From an uncultured Acidimicrobiales bacterium (GTDB lineage Bacteria > Actinomycetota > Acidimicrobiia > Acidimicrobiales > SZUA-35), in NCBI GenBank assembly GCA_938029215.1, contig CALHFG010000022.1, positions 1 to 64,000 of the forward strand: 64,000 bases of DNA, in the 5' to 3' direction. The translations under genes were made by a program, and so were the position numbers. Position 1 is the first letter of the stretch. Each line of letters opens with the position of its first letter. Of this stretch, positions 35,515-43,748 are shown piece after piece. Under the pieces are notes generated by a model that was given only the letters and a program-made list of their open reading frames with translations, was not told the origin of the DNA and searched no databases.

Positions 35515-36669
35515 TTGCATCAGCCGATAACAACTGCCGCTGACCTTGATGCCTTCCTCGAACGGGCGCTCAAGGGCGATCGCTACGCCATCGATACCGA
35601 GTTCCATCGGGAGAAGACGTTCTTCCCCAAGGTGGCGTTGGTCCAGATGGCAACCGAGGATGAGTTGGTGCTTATCGATCCGCTTGAGGTCGACCTTGCA
35701 CCGCTCGCCAGTCTGCTCGACTCAGACCGTCAGTGCATTATGCACGCCGCATCTCAAGATCTGGAGGTCATGCTCCGTTCGTGCGGTGTTTTGCCACGCC
35801 GACTGTTCGATACGCAGATCGCAGCAGGATTCCTGGGGTTGGCGTCGGCGTCGTTGGCCACGTTGCTTAGTCGCTATCAGGGGGTCCAACTGGCGAAGGC
35901 CGACCGCCTGACCGACTGGTTGCGGCGCCCTCTCACCGAGGATCAGTTGAACTACGCGGCGAGCGATGTGGAGTTCCTGCTCTCGACCGCAGACAAACTT
36001 CTGGCCGAGCTCTCCGAACGCGGTCGAATCGAGTGGGTCGAGGCCGAGTGCCGAAACATGCTGAGCACTGCGACCTATAAGCGAACGCCGGCGGAATCGC
36101 TTCGTCGGATCAAGGAGGCCCGATCGCTCAAGGGTCGTGCGTTGGCAATCGCGCTCCAGTTGGTGGCGTGGCGCGACGAACGAGCAGCCACGATCGATTC
36201 TCCCGTCCGTTCGGTACTCAGCGACATCGCCTTGGTCGGAATCGCTCAGCGGGCACCAAAGACGCACGAAGAACTCAAAGCCATCCGCGGCGTTGACGGT
36301 CGCCACACCGGCGGATCGGTCGGACCGGCAATTCTCGAAGTCGTGAAGGCCAGCCGCAACCTTGAACCACCAGCGCCGTTGAAGACTCGGGGGAGCGAAT
36401 TAGACAAGTCGCTGCGACCTGTTGTCTCCCTCGTGACCTCCTGGGTTTCCCAGGTTGCCAGAGACGCAGATCTCGATCCTGCCGCGCTGGCAACCCGCGG
36501 CGATGTCGAGAGCTTCTTGACCGAGGGCAGTGGCAGCCGTCTCGATGAAGGTTGGCGCAATGAGCTGATCGGGGGGCCAATTCAGATGCTGGTTCGCGGC
36601 GAGGCCGCCATCGCTTTCGATGGTTCGGGTGGACTCGTTCTGGAACAGCGAAGCAACCAGGCCCTGTAA
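35515..36669 (+). CDS. rnd: Ribonuclease D (DEDDy exonuclease with HRDC domain)
   Basis: This 3'-5' exoribonuclease acts in tRNA and stable-RNA maturation. The exonuclease fold shows all blocks: AIDTEFHRE (Asp27, Glu29), MHAASQDLEVM, and YAASDVEFL with the DEDDy tyrosine. An HRDC RNA-binding domain follows near residues 175-255. The start is uncertain. The TTG at 35515 after AGGGA begins LHQPITTAADLDAFL and avoids overlap with mobA, whereas the in-frame ATG at 35413 lies inside mobA. Confidence 0.9.
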   Translation: MHQPITTAADLDAFLERALKGDRYAIDTEFHREKTFFPKVALVQMATEDELVLIDPLEVDLAPLASLLDSDRQCIMHAASQDLEVMLRSCGVLPRRLFDTQIAAGFLGLASASLATLLSRYQGVQLAKADRLTDWLRRPLTEDQLNYAASDVEFLLSTADKLLAELSERGRIEWVEAECRNMLSTATYKRTPAESLRRIKEARSLKGRALAIALQLVAWRDERAATIDSPVRSVLSDIALVGIAQRAPKTHEELKAIRGVDGRHTGGSVGPAILEVVKASRNLEPPAPLKTRGSELDKSLRPVVSLVTSWVSQVARDADLDPAALATRGDVESFLTEGSGSRLDEGWRNELIGGPIQMLVRGEAAIAFDGSGGLVLEQRSNQAL

Positions 36670-36745
36670 CGCGACAACCAGGGGCTCTTGAGTATCAGGT
36701 TGTTGGCTGCCAAACGGCTGCCATGAGGTACGGCGAGCGCGAAGG

Positions 36746-36904
36746 CTAGTCGTCGTCGTCACCGACGAGGGCAGCCTCGTCAGTCACGGGAAGATCGAAT
36801 GGATCGTCATCGAGGCGGTCAAAGAGAGACTCGATGTTGTCGTTGTGAACTGTCTGCTTGAGGGCACGAGCTTCCTCGTACCTGCGGTGGCGCCCTTTTT
36901 TCAC
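36746..36904 (-). CDS. Small 52-residue basic-to-acidic protein
   Basis: The reading frame begins at GTG (36904) and encodes a product starting MKKGRHRRYEEARALK and ending ALVGDDDD. The first 16 residues are basic and the last 30 are acidic. A perfect AAGGAG (36911-36916, minus strand) lies six bases before the start, which strongly supports translation. The charge layout recalls the actinobacterial DUF3073 small proteins, but I do not claim homology. It is convergent with RNase D (76-base gap) and divergent from the CLC gene. It may bind nucleic acid or ribosomes (inference). Confidence 0.72.
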   Translation of the reverse strand: MKKGRHRRYEEARALKQTVHNDNIESLFDRLDDDPFDLPVTDEAALVGDDDD

Positions 36905-36910
36905 GCGTCA

Positions 36911-36916
36911 CTCCTT
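36911..36916 (-). promoter_or_regulatory. Ribosome binding site AAGGAG of the small gene
   Basis: AAGGAG followed by six bases and GTG on the minus strand. A TACAAT box on the same strand (36961-36966), about 45 bases farther upstream, is a possible -10 element with a poor -35. Confidence 0.7.
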
Positions 36917-37154
36917 ACAACTCTTGATGCACGGTGCAAATTCATCGCACTGGGTCCTCCATTGTAGGCCATAGGAGTGCCTGTAACGAACCAGGGCCCG
37001 AGCAAATCCCGCCGGTGAGAGAGCGAAATGGGTGATTCGGCCTAGTGCAGCGAACCGAATGCCGAAAAAGTGGTGAATTGCTACAAAGAGTGGTCGTCGG
37101 GTCGACCAATGCCACGACCGTGATGGCCCGGGGCCCTCATTCTCGTCAAATTCA
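36917..37154. other. Intergenic region without a supported gene
   Basis: This is a divergent gap between the small gene and the CLC gene. Open frames here are shadows of the CLC gene or lack ribosome sites. It must contain promoters for both genes; only the weak minus-strand TACAAT at 36961-36966 was found. Confidence 0.5.
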
Positions 37155-38897
37155 GTGATTTGTGGCGACGAGCCGCAGAATGCTGGCGAGTCGGCGGCAG
37201 TATGGAATGCTGTGTCGCGAGTCCTCACCTTCCTACGCTCGCTAGCGCCAGAACAGAACCTGAGTCGACTTCTCGTGGCCTCGGTTGCGTTGGGATTGCT
37301 CGTTGGCGTGTTCGTCTCGGTGCTCGAGTGGTTCACGCTGCAGTTGCTCCTGGGTACGGTCACAGAACTGCCGCTTTGGGCGGCCGCGTTTGCTCCGTTG
37401 GTGGGCCTGGGGATTGCGACGCTGACCTTGCGAACCATTGGCGGAGGCATAACGCCGTCGACCTCCGATGAGTACATCCGGGCCTACCATCAACAAGCTC
37501 CCTATCTGCGTGGACGGGATCTGATGCCCCGCCTGATTTCGGGTATGGCAACGATTGGTCTGGGTGGTGCGGTTGGCCTTGAGGGACCCGCCATCTACTC
37601 GGGCTCGATGGGCGGTCTGCGCATCGCCCGCGGCTTTCGAAACTGGCTGGGAGCCGACAACGCCCGTGTTCTCCTGACCGCCGGTGCTGCGGCGGGCGTG
37701 GCCAGTCTGTTTCAGGCACCCGCCACCGGTGTCGTGTTCGCCCTCGAGGCGCCCTACCGAGATGACCTCGCACACCGAGCCCTCCTGCCGTCACTTCTGG
37801 CCTCGGCTGCGGGCTACCTCTCGTTCGTCTCGATCCCGTTGGTCGAGGCACGCTCGGTACTCCCGTTTGCGTTTGACTCAGGGATTGGCAGCGCGCAACT
37901 TGTCGGTGCCGTTTTGCTCGGCCTAGGCGCCGGCTTCGGTGGTCGGGCCTACTCCTGGTGTGTGCGAAAGGCCAAGGCGCTGGCAGCTGACTACTCGGCC
38001 GTCAACGCGGTGATCGCCGGTGGCGTCATCCTGGCGGGCCTTGCCGTGTTAAGCGACCAGGCGTTTGGCTCGCCATTGACGCTCGGCCCCGGACTCAATG
38101 TCGTCGAGTGGTTGCTCGAAGAAGACCACGCGGTATCGGCTGTAATCTTTGTCTTCATCATTCGGGCGGTCTCTACGTTTGTCACCGTTGGTGCTGGCGG
38201 CACGGGCGGTTTCTTTATTCCGTTGGCAATTCAGGGCGTGCTTTTCGGGTCGGTCGTTGGCACTGGTCTGGAGTGGGTCGGGATCGGGTCTGCCAACCAG
38301 AGCCTGTGGCCCGTGCTTGGGCTGGCGGCGTTCTTGGGTGCTGGGTACCGGACGCCGTTAGCTGCCGTCGTGTTCGTGGCCGAGTCGACCGGGGGCGGTG
38401 CCGTGGTGCCAGCCCTCGTCGCTGCTGCAGTTTCTCAGGTTGTGGCCGGGCCGTCGTCGGTGAGTACCGGACAGTTGATCGAACGAACCGGTCTTGTCGA
38501 AGGCAAGGCCAATAGCCCGGTCGCCAATGTCTTGAAGCCGATTCCTTTAAGCGTGCCCCCGGACACCACCGTCTATGAGTTCATCCACAACCTGGCGATC
38601 GGGCAGCAGGTGAAAACTGCACCCGTGCTGGACGGCAACACCTACCTCGGCCTCTGCACCGTGTCAGCTTGCTCGGGAATCGATAGAGATCTGTGGGGTG
38701 AAACCTTGGTTACCGATGTGATGGACGCTGACGCTCCCGTAGGATCCCCTACTTGGTACGTGCGTGACGCCATGGTTGCAATGCAGTCGGGAAACTACGA
38801 CATGCTGGCGATCATCGCCGACGACGAAGTCTTTCTCGGTGTCGTCAGTGCGGAGGACATCGTCCGGCTCGAAGAAATTATCGAAGTTACTCGTTAG
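37155..38897 (+). CDS. CLC-family chloride channel/transporter with CBS domains
   Basis: This protein has up to 580 residues with about ten or more membrane segments followed by a tandem CBS pair (from about residue 465). The gating glutamate region is GLEGP (Glu143) and the anion-site motif GGFFIP is present. The usual GSGIP selectivity motif is replaced by GGGITPS, so ion selectivity may differ. CBS pairs usually bind adenine nucleotides and regulate gating. The start is unresolved: GTG at 37155 or GTG at 37212, neither with a clear ribosome site. Its 3' end overlaps the convergent McrC-like gene by eleven bases. Confidence 0.9.
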   Translation: MICGDEPQNAGESAAVWNAVSRVLTFLRSLAPEQNLSRLLVASVALGLLVGVFVSVLEWFTLQLLLGTVTELPLWAAAFAPLVGLGIATLTLRTIGGGITPSTSDEYIRAYHQQAPYLRGRDLMPRLISGMATIGLGGAVGLEGPAIYSGSMGGLRIARGFRNWLGADNARVLLTAGAAAGVASLFQAPATGVVFALEAPYRDDLAHRALLPSLLASAAGYLSFVSIPLVEARSVLPFAFDSGIGSAQLVGAVLLGLGAGFGGRAYSWCVRKAKALAADYSAVNAVIAGGVILAGLAVLSDQAFGSPLTLGPGLNVVEWLLEEDHAVSAVIFVFIIRAVSTFVTVGAGGTGGFFIPLAIQGVLFGSVVGTGLEWVGIGSANQSLWPVLGLAAFLGAGYRTPLAAVVFVAESTGGGAVVPALVAAAVSQVVAGPSSVSTGQLIERTGLVEGKANSPVANVLKPIPLSVPPDTTVYEFIHNLAIGQQVKTAPVLDGNTYLGLCTVSACSGIDRDLWGETLVTDVMDADAPVGSPTWYVRDAMVAMQSGNYDMLAIIADDEVFLGVVSAEDIVRLEEIIEVTR

Positions 38898-39927
38898 CGG
38901 CGCCGGAGATTCGCTGTTGGGCAGCGAGCACAAGTTTCTCTCGTAGGGCGGACACATCGGCGACGGACTCGACAATGTGGGGAGTCAACATGCCGCTTCG
39001 TTGGCCGAGCCGGCGGTTGGCACCTTCGCGGTCGCCGGCAATGTCGGGGACATCGATGAGGAGGTGCCCCACGCGGATGCCGTGGGCTCCGGCGCCACCT
39101 CGGGCGCCTGGATGTCGGAATTCGACCGGTCCAGCGGTGAGAACGCCTTCTCGGGGCCGTACCGGGAGCACATCGATGCCTTCGCTCCGGAGCGTCGCGA
39201 GAACGGCGAGAAAGATCTTGTGTTGCAACGAGGTGCGTCGATCGCTGAGATGAGTAAGTGCGAATTGGCTCAGTGGCCGGTTGCTTCGCGGAAGGAAATC
39301 CAAGAGCGGCTCATAGATCGCGCGGTCCTTGCTTCTCTTTGTTCGACGGATCGTTTGCGGGTCGCTCTTCCCTTTGATCGAACTGAGCGAGCGGATGTCG
39401 AGGTATCGGGCTGCGACTCTCGCTCGGTCGCGCGCCAGCATGGTTCTCTCGTCATCGAAGGAATCCCGCGTAAACGCCTTCACGTAGCTTCCCGACCGGA
39501 CCAACTGGCTGAGCGTGTGGACGAGCAGCTGGTTCTCGGGCAGATTGAAGTCTCGATAGGGCGCTGCACACACGAACAGGTCGTCGGCGTTGCCAGCGGA
39601 GGCACGTGCGGTGATGGTGGAGTGCCATTGGATGGGCCCGATGACACTGCCAACGGTCCGCACTTCGGTGAAGTTCAGTCGGTTCTTCATGTATCGAATG
39701 ATCTCGGGCATGCTCTCGAGGAGATGTCCGGCTTCGTCGCTGGTCAACATTTCGCGACCGACGAGATAACGGGCCGACGCGGGTGAGAGACCGAAGAGGG
39801 ATCGGGTGGCCTCGACCGGGTGGAACGGTGCGCTCAGAAGTCTCCAGATCGCTTCGCTGGAAGACACTGCATCGGACTGGGGTGCAGCTGCCGTCGTCGT
39901 GTCGCCAGCGGCGACGGAGAGGCTCAT
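38887..39927 (-). CDS. McrC/DUF2357-like partner of an McrB-like ATPase, no visible nuclease
   Basis: This 346-residue protein is coupled to the upstream AAA+ gene by an ATGA overlap. Its central part, VGSVIGPIQWHSTITA followed by YRDFNLPENQLLVHTLSQLVR, resembles the McrC N-terminal/DUF2357 pattern, in which a G-x-I strand precedes a helix with an Asn-rich start. McrC-type proteins normally end in a PD-(D/E)xK nuclease with D and ExK residues. I cannot find such a motif in the C-terminal 120 residues, which are Arg/Gly-rich (FRHPGARGGAGAHG, LLIDVPDIAGD). It could be a nuclease-less regulator or a diverged effector. The homology call is from pattern only. Confidence 0.5.
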   Translation of the reverse strand: MSLSVAAGDTTTAAAPQSDAVSSSEAIWRLLSAPFHPVEATRSLFGLSPASARYLVGREMLTSDEAGHLLESMPEIIRYMKNRLNFTEVRTVGSVIGPIQWHSTITARASAGNADDLFVCAAPYRDFNLPENQLLVHTLSQLVRSGSYVKAFTRDSFDDERTMLARDRARVAARYLDIRSLSSIKGKSDPQTIRRTKRSKDRAIYEPLLDFLPRSNRPLSQFALTHLSDRRTSLQHKIFLAVLATLRSEGIDVLPVRPREGVLTAGPVEFRHPGARGGAGAHGIRVGHLLIDVPDIAGDREGANRRLGQRSGMLTPHIVESVADVSALREKLVLAAQQRISGAANE

Positions 39928-40856
39928 ACCACCAGTTCGACGCCGAGTACCTCAGAGATCGAACGTCGAGCCTCGCTCAGCTCGGGTGGATCGAACAGCG
40001 GCTCAATAATCTGATAGACCGCAGCGGCCTCTTCGTCCGACATTCCTTCGAATTGGGGAAGGAAGTATGCGTACAGAACCTCATACAGGGCTCGGCTCTT
40101 CGTGATTCCATCCTTGGCTCGACGCGTGATGTACTTGCCGGCGTCGATGTAGATAGCTGGCCCGAGGTCTTTGATGTCACGAAACTCCAACAGTGACGTC
40201 ACGATCTTCGCCGGTCCGCTCAACAGTTGCTCATAGACCTCGGTGGGAGGGCACCCCACTTCAATGAAGGTGAAGCGACGCATCAACGCATACGACATGT
40301 CGAACAGTAGGTTCTTGTCGAGCATGTTCATAGTGGCGATGATCCGCCATGAGGCTGGAACCCGGAGGGGATCGGTATCGACCGGGGTTTCGCTGCCCTG
40401 GGGCACGATCGATAATGCCTTGCTCTGCCCGGCCCGCTTATAGGGAAGCACGACCGGAGAGCCGGAGAGAACGGTGAAGAAAGGACCGAAGGCTCGATCA
40501 AAGTTCGCCCGGTTCAGCTCGTCGATGATGAGCCAGGCTCCGCTCGAAATCGCTTCAACGAACAGTCCGGGCTTGAAGATAAGACCTTCGGCTGTTGGTT
40601 GGAATCCACCCACGGTCTCATAGGTCGTCCACTCCGACGATGCGGTGGTCGGCAGGTAGCCAGTTCCCATCATCGCTTTCTGAGCGATCTCGGCTGTTAT
40701 GTAGGCGAGCGTTGTCTTGCCGGTTCCGGGAGGACCGGTAAGGATTACGTGCTTCTCCGCATCGAGTGCAGAAACAAGCTGTTCCACGACGTGCTCAGGC
40801 GGAATCAGGCCCTTATCGGCACAGGCGGCCTTGATGTTTGCGGCGGAGAAATCCAT
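39924..40856 (-). CDS. McrB-like AAA+ NTPase
   Basis: This 310-residue single AAA+ module has Walker A GPPGTGKTT (41-49) and Walker B WLIIDELNRANF (Asp112, Glu113). Its sensor region, IIATMNMLDKN with LMRRFTF, is the layout of McrB and related MoxR-group ATPases. McrB proper carries MNTADRS, and GTP specificity cannot be inferred here. There is no N-terminal DNA-reading domain, so target recognition must come from elsewhere. It lies 40 bases downstream of a wall-binding lipoprotein gene and is coupled to the McrC-like gene. Restriction-like defence or a chaperone-type MoxR role are both possible. Confidence 0.8.
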   Translation of the reverse strand: MDFSAANIKAACADKGLIPPEHVVEQLVSALDAEKHVILTGPPGTGKTTLAYITAEIAQKAMMGTGYLPTTASSEWTTYETVGGFQPTAEGLIFKPGLFVEAISSGAWLIIDELNRANFDRAFGPFFTVLSGSPVVLPYKRAGQSKALSIVPQGSETPVDTDPLRVPASWRIIATMNMLDKNLLFDMSYALMRRFTFIEVGCPPTEVYEQLLSGPAKIVTSLLEFRDIKDLGPAIYIDAGKYITRRAKDGITKSRALYEVLYAYFLPQFEGMSDEEAAAVYQIIEPLFDPPELSEARRSISEVLGVELVV

Positions 40857-40896
40857 AGGTGTAATGAACTTCGGCCCAAATCCGGCACCGGTTTAG

Positions 40897-42612
40897 CTAT
40901 TGGTAGGTCACGATATACGGCAGTGGTTCGACCGCATTGACCTGTCGAGGCGTTGCGGTGGGGAAGTCCTCATCGATGAAGTTCTTCCAGGCCCACCAAA
41001 GCTCCTGATCAGGTCCCGTGGGCGCCTCGAGCATGGCGTTCCACGTGCCGTACTTGGACCCCAGCGAGCCCTGTCCGTCAACGTGGATCACAACCGCGAT
41101 CTCGGGCGGCGTCTTGACCAGCTCACGCTCGGGCAACATCCGAGTGTTGAACTGATGCAGAATGAGCACTTTCTGGGGCAGGTTTTCTTCGTGCACCAAG
41201 CCGGTGAGGTAGTCGATCACTGCGTTGATCTCGTCGGCTCCCACCGACCCGATCTGACGGAGGTGGCGCTGATCGGGTTTGAGTCGCCACTCCGGGTCCA
41301 GTGCCAGCCCTACGTTGGGGAGGCGCAGAAACTCTTCGTAGAGCTTGGCCTGGGTGACGAAGTCGGTCCGGCCCGGTTGGAGATCGAGAATGACCGAAAC
41401 ATCGTTGGCCATGGCGGCATCGATCCAGGGTCGAACGACTTCGATGTCCATCTCGTTGCTGTAGTCACCATCGTCGCCCGCTTGCGTGGCGGCCACCGTA
41501 ACGATGATTTCGAACCCGGGGAGCGCCGGCGGCAGGCCTTCGGCGTTGTAGAGCTCGGCCCGCTCGCTCACCCGTTCTACGGCCCGTTCGGGGTCGGTTT
41601 CTCCAAGAATGCCCAGCCGGAAGGTGAGCGGGTTTCCGTAATAGGCGATAATTCGTCGATCGGGGAACACCTGGGTTCCGCCTCCGAACAGCTCGTTGTC
41701 CGACGCTGCCAAGTCGATCTGCCACTGCTCGGTAGGGGTGGGGTCTCCAGACAAGAAGACGTTGGTCCGACCGGCCAGCACGGCTCGGAGCTCGTCGACG
41801 TTCGCCGGGTTCGTCACAATGACCTCGCCGCCCCCGAGGACTACTGCTGGAAGGGAGCGATACGCGTCGGCTTCAGCGCCAGGGAGAAAGACGACGACCG
41901 GTCCGTCCTCGGTCGGGGCAACGCCCGAGGTCACGGGCTCAAAGGCGGGAACGGTGGGAGGGGGCAGTGTTGTGCTGGTTGTGGAGGTGGGTTCAGTGTC
42001 ACCCGAATCATTGCTCGTCGTGCTCGTGGTGGACGGTTCGGCGGTTGTTGACGGTTCGGCCTCATCGGTCGAAGCGTCGGTTGTCGAGACTGCCGTCGTC
42101 GTTGTGGGCGATGTGGTGGTCGGCGCGACGGTTGTTGTTGGAATGGTAAGCGATTCGACGGCAAGGGATGCGAGGTCGGCCTCGGCTTCGGGGGACAGTC
42201 CGATCGTCTTCACCTCGGTGACTCCGAGCCGGGTCAGTTCCGTGCGTACTGCGGCGATATCGGTTGGGCTATCGATCGTCAAGAGTGGCGAGCCGAGAGA
42301 CACTGCGGTCTCGGCCGCGAATCGGACGGCCGAGAGGTCATCGGCACCGAGTACCACCGCCACTGGCTGACAATCGAAAACGCGTTGGGACAGTTCGATC
42401 AAATCGGCGCTTGTGCCCTTCGGTGGCTCTCGGAGTTCGAGGGAGCGAACCTCGGGCGAGCAAGCCTCGGTGGTCGTGGTGGTTTCGGCCGCCACCACAT
42501 CGTCTCCGTCACCGTCGGACGTCGATGGGTTGGCCGATTCGTTGTTGGCCAGGGTGCACGCCGACATGACGAGCAGTAGGGCTGCGGTGGCCATTGGACC
42601 GGCACGTCTCAT
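40897..42612 (-). CDS. Lipoprotein with CWB2-like repeats and a C-terminal barrel-like domain
   Basis: This 571-residue protein begins with a lipoprotein signal (ATAALLLVMSAC, lipid-modified Cys19). Residues about 75-145 resemble cell-wall-binding repeat 2 (VVLGADDLSAVRFAAETA, LLTIDSP, LTRLGVTEVKTIG). After a long Thr/Ser-rich linker (about 155-220) a second degenerate copy appears (VVLGGGEVIVTNPANVDELRAVLAG). The C-terminal 260 residues (IIAYYGNPLTFRLGILG, ALDPEWRLKP) look like a (beta/alpha) barrel, possibly a glycosidase-like domain, but no catalytic pair is certain. It probably sits on the outer face of the membrane bound to wall polymer. It is followed after 40 bases by the McrB-like gene. 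Confidence 0.75.
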   Translation of the reverse strand: MRRAGPMATAALLLVMSACTLANNESANPSTSDGDGDDVVAAETTTTTEACSPEVRSLELREPPKGTSADLIELSQRVFDCQPVAVVLGADDLSAVRFAAETAVSLGSPLLTIDSPTDIAAVRTELTRLGVTEVKTIGLSPEAEADLASLAVESLTIPTTTVAPTTTSPTTTTAVSTTDASTDEAEPSTTAEPSTTSTTSNDSGDTEPTSTTSTTLPPPTVPAFEPVTSGVAPTEDGPVVVFLPGAEADAYRSLPAVVLGGGEVIVTNPANVDELRAVLAGRTNVFLSGDPTPTEQWQIDLAASDNELFGGGTQVFPDRRIIAYYGNPLTFRLGILGETDPERAVERVSERAELYNAEGLPPALPGFEIIVTVAATQAGDDGDYSNEMDIEVVRPWIDAAMANDVSVILDLQPGRTDFVTQAKLYEEFLRLPNVGLALDPEWRLKPDQRHLRQIGSVGADEINAVIDYLTGLVHEENLPQKVLILHQFNTRMLPERELVKTPPEIAVVIHVDGQGSLGSKYGTWNAMLEAPTGPDQELWWAWKNFIDEDFPTATPRQVNAVEPLPYIVTYQ

Positions 42613-42659
42613 CCCATCAGTTTCCTACAGCGAGTGGCTGGCGAGGGTGATGGCAGGGC

Positions 42660-42866
42660 TCAATCGGCGAGAAGTCGCGCCGCTTTCTCGACCGCTCGCC
42701 GTGCCGCCTGGATCGACTTGTCGAGCTGTGGTCGCCCCTGGTATCCCTGCTCACTCGCCTCTCGAAGATGGTCTACGACCAGCTCGTTCATGACGTCGAC
42801 AATACCGAAAAGTTCCTCGGAGAGCTCGGCTGCTCGATCGACATAGGGTTGTTGCCACTCGTTCAT
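42660..42866 (-). CDS. Small helical protein of unknown function
   Basis: This 68-residue frame (MNEWQQPYVDRAAELSEELFGIVDVMNELV...) is predicted to be nearly all alpha-helical with an amphipathic, heptad-like pattern. It fits tightly between its neighbours on the same strand, 10 bases after the Cys-rich gene and 47 before the lipoprotein gene. No ribosome site is obvious, so it may depend on coupling. I do not recognise the family. Confidence 0.6.
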   Translation of the reverse strand: MNEWQQPYVDRAAELSEELFGIVDVMNELVVDHLREASEQGYQGRPQLDKSIQAARRAVEKAARLLAD

Positions 42867-42876
42867 CGGCAGCGTT

Positions 42877-43701
42877 CTATCGGTTGGAGGGGCTGAGGGA
42901 GACAGGTGTCACAGTCTGCTTTCGGATGGTGTCCAACTGCCCGGCAAGCGCCGCGTAGATGTCCTCACCTACAAAGCCGATCAATTCATCCTTCGAGGTG
43001 ATGTATACCGGATCATCGGCGGTGTAGGCCTCTGGCTCTTCGTTGCACCACCAGTGGAATTCTTTTCCACCCTCGCCCCAATCGTGTCGCTCCCACGCCC
43101 GAATAAACACCGTGTCGCGCTCGTTGTCATCGGTGTGCACATCCATCCGGATTGGCACCTGCCAGCAAACATCGGGTTTCCAGTCCATTGGTCGCTCGCC
43201 GGCGTTCATCGCCGCTGAATGTAACGCACAACCGGCACCGCTCGGATGGTCCGCACGATTGAGGAAAATGCAGGCGTTTTTGTGAACTCGGGTAGTCCAT
43301 TCGCCGGTGTCGAGTTTGGCGAATGCTCCGTGGTGGGCCGGCTTGCGCGGCTCGCCACCTTTGGTCTTGCGGTGCATGGCCTCGGCAACCGACTTGAATT
43401 GCCACTCCTCATCGGTGAGTCGTTGCACAAATCGAAAGGTTTCGGTCATGTCGTCGTCGTCAACAAAGTGAGCACCGTGCACACAGCAGCCAACGGTTTC
43501 GGAATGGTCGGGTTCGGTATCGATTCCCGGGCATCCCTTCCCGTAAATGCAGTGGTAGCTGCTGAGCAGGTAGGTCACATCGAACATCCAGATGTCACCG
43601 TCATCGTCGTTGATGGCGATCCAGCGATGGTTGTCCTCGTCGGGCACCTGACCGTGCGGGGTGATGTCGGGATGTTGAACAGCGTCCTGTAGCGAAGGCA
43701 C
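42877..43701 (-). CDS. Cys/His-rich conserved protein
   Basis: This 274-residue cytoplasmic protein has clustered metal-type residues: YHCIYGKGCPG, VGCCVHGAHF, a central NACIFLN and GAGCALHSAAM, then DVCWQVP. The spacing recalls DUF3109/YkgJ-like putative metal-binding proteins, where CC and GCALH are conserved, but the match is by eye only. A C-terminal Trp/Glu-rich part (KEFHWWCNEEPEAY) follows. It heads the run with the small helical protein and the lipoprotein. Its role is unknown. Confidence 0.65.
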   Translation of the reverse strand: MPSLQDAVQHPDITPHGQVPDEDNHRWIAINDDDGDIWMFDVTYLLSSYHCIYGKGCPGIDTEPDHSETVGCCVHGAHFVDDDDMTETFRFVQRLTDEEWQFKSVAEAMHRKTKGGEPRKPAHHGAFAKLDTGEWTTRVHKNACIFLNRADHPSGAGCALHSAAMNAGERPMDWKPDVCWQVPIRMDVHTDDNERDTVFIRAWERHDWGEGGKEFHWWCNEEPEAYTADDPVYITSKDELIGFVGEDIYAALAGQLDTIRKQTVTPVSLSPSNR

Positions 43702-43748
43702 CGAGGCAGAGTACTGCCTATCGCGGCCAGGTAAGTGGCCTGATGGTG

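Noticed and set aside
36908-37477. A 189-residue minus-strand frame across the CLC 5' region
   Set aside because: It overlaps the CLC membrane segments antisense, is Ser/Arg-rich and has no ribosome site.
40900-42051. A 383-residue plus-strand frame opposite the wall-binding lipoprotein
   Set aside because: The minus-strand frame has a lipoprotein signal, a Thr-rich linker and recognisable repeats. The plus-strand product has no domain logic.
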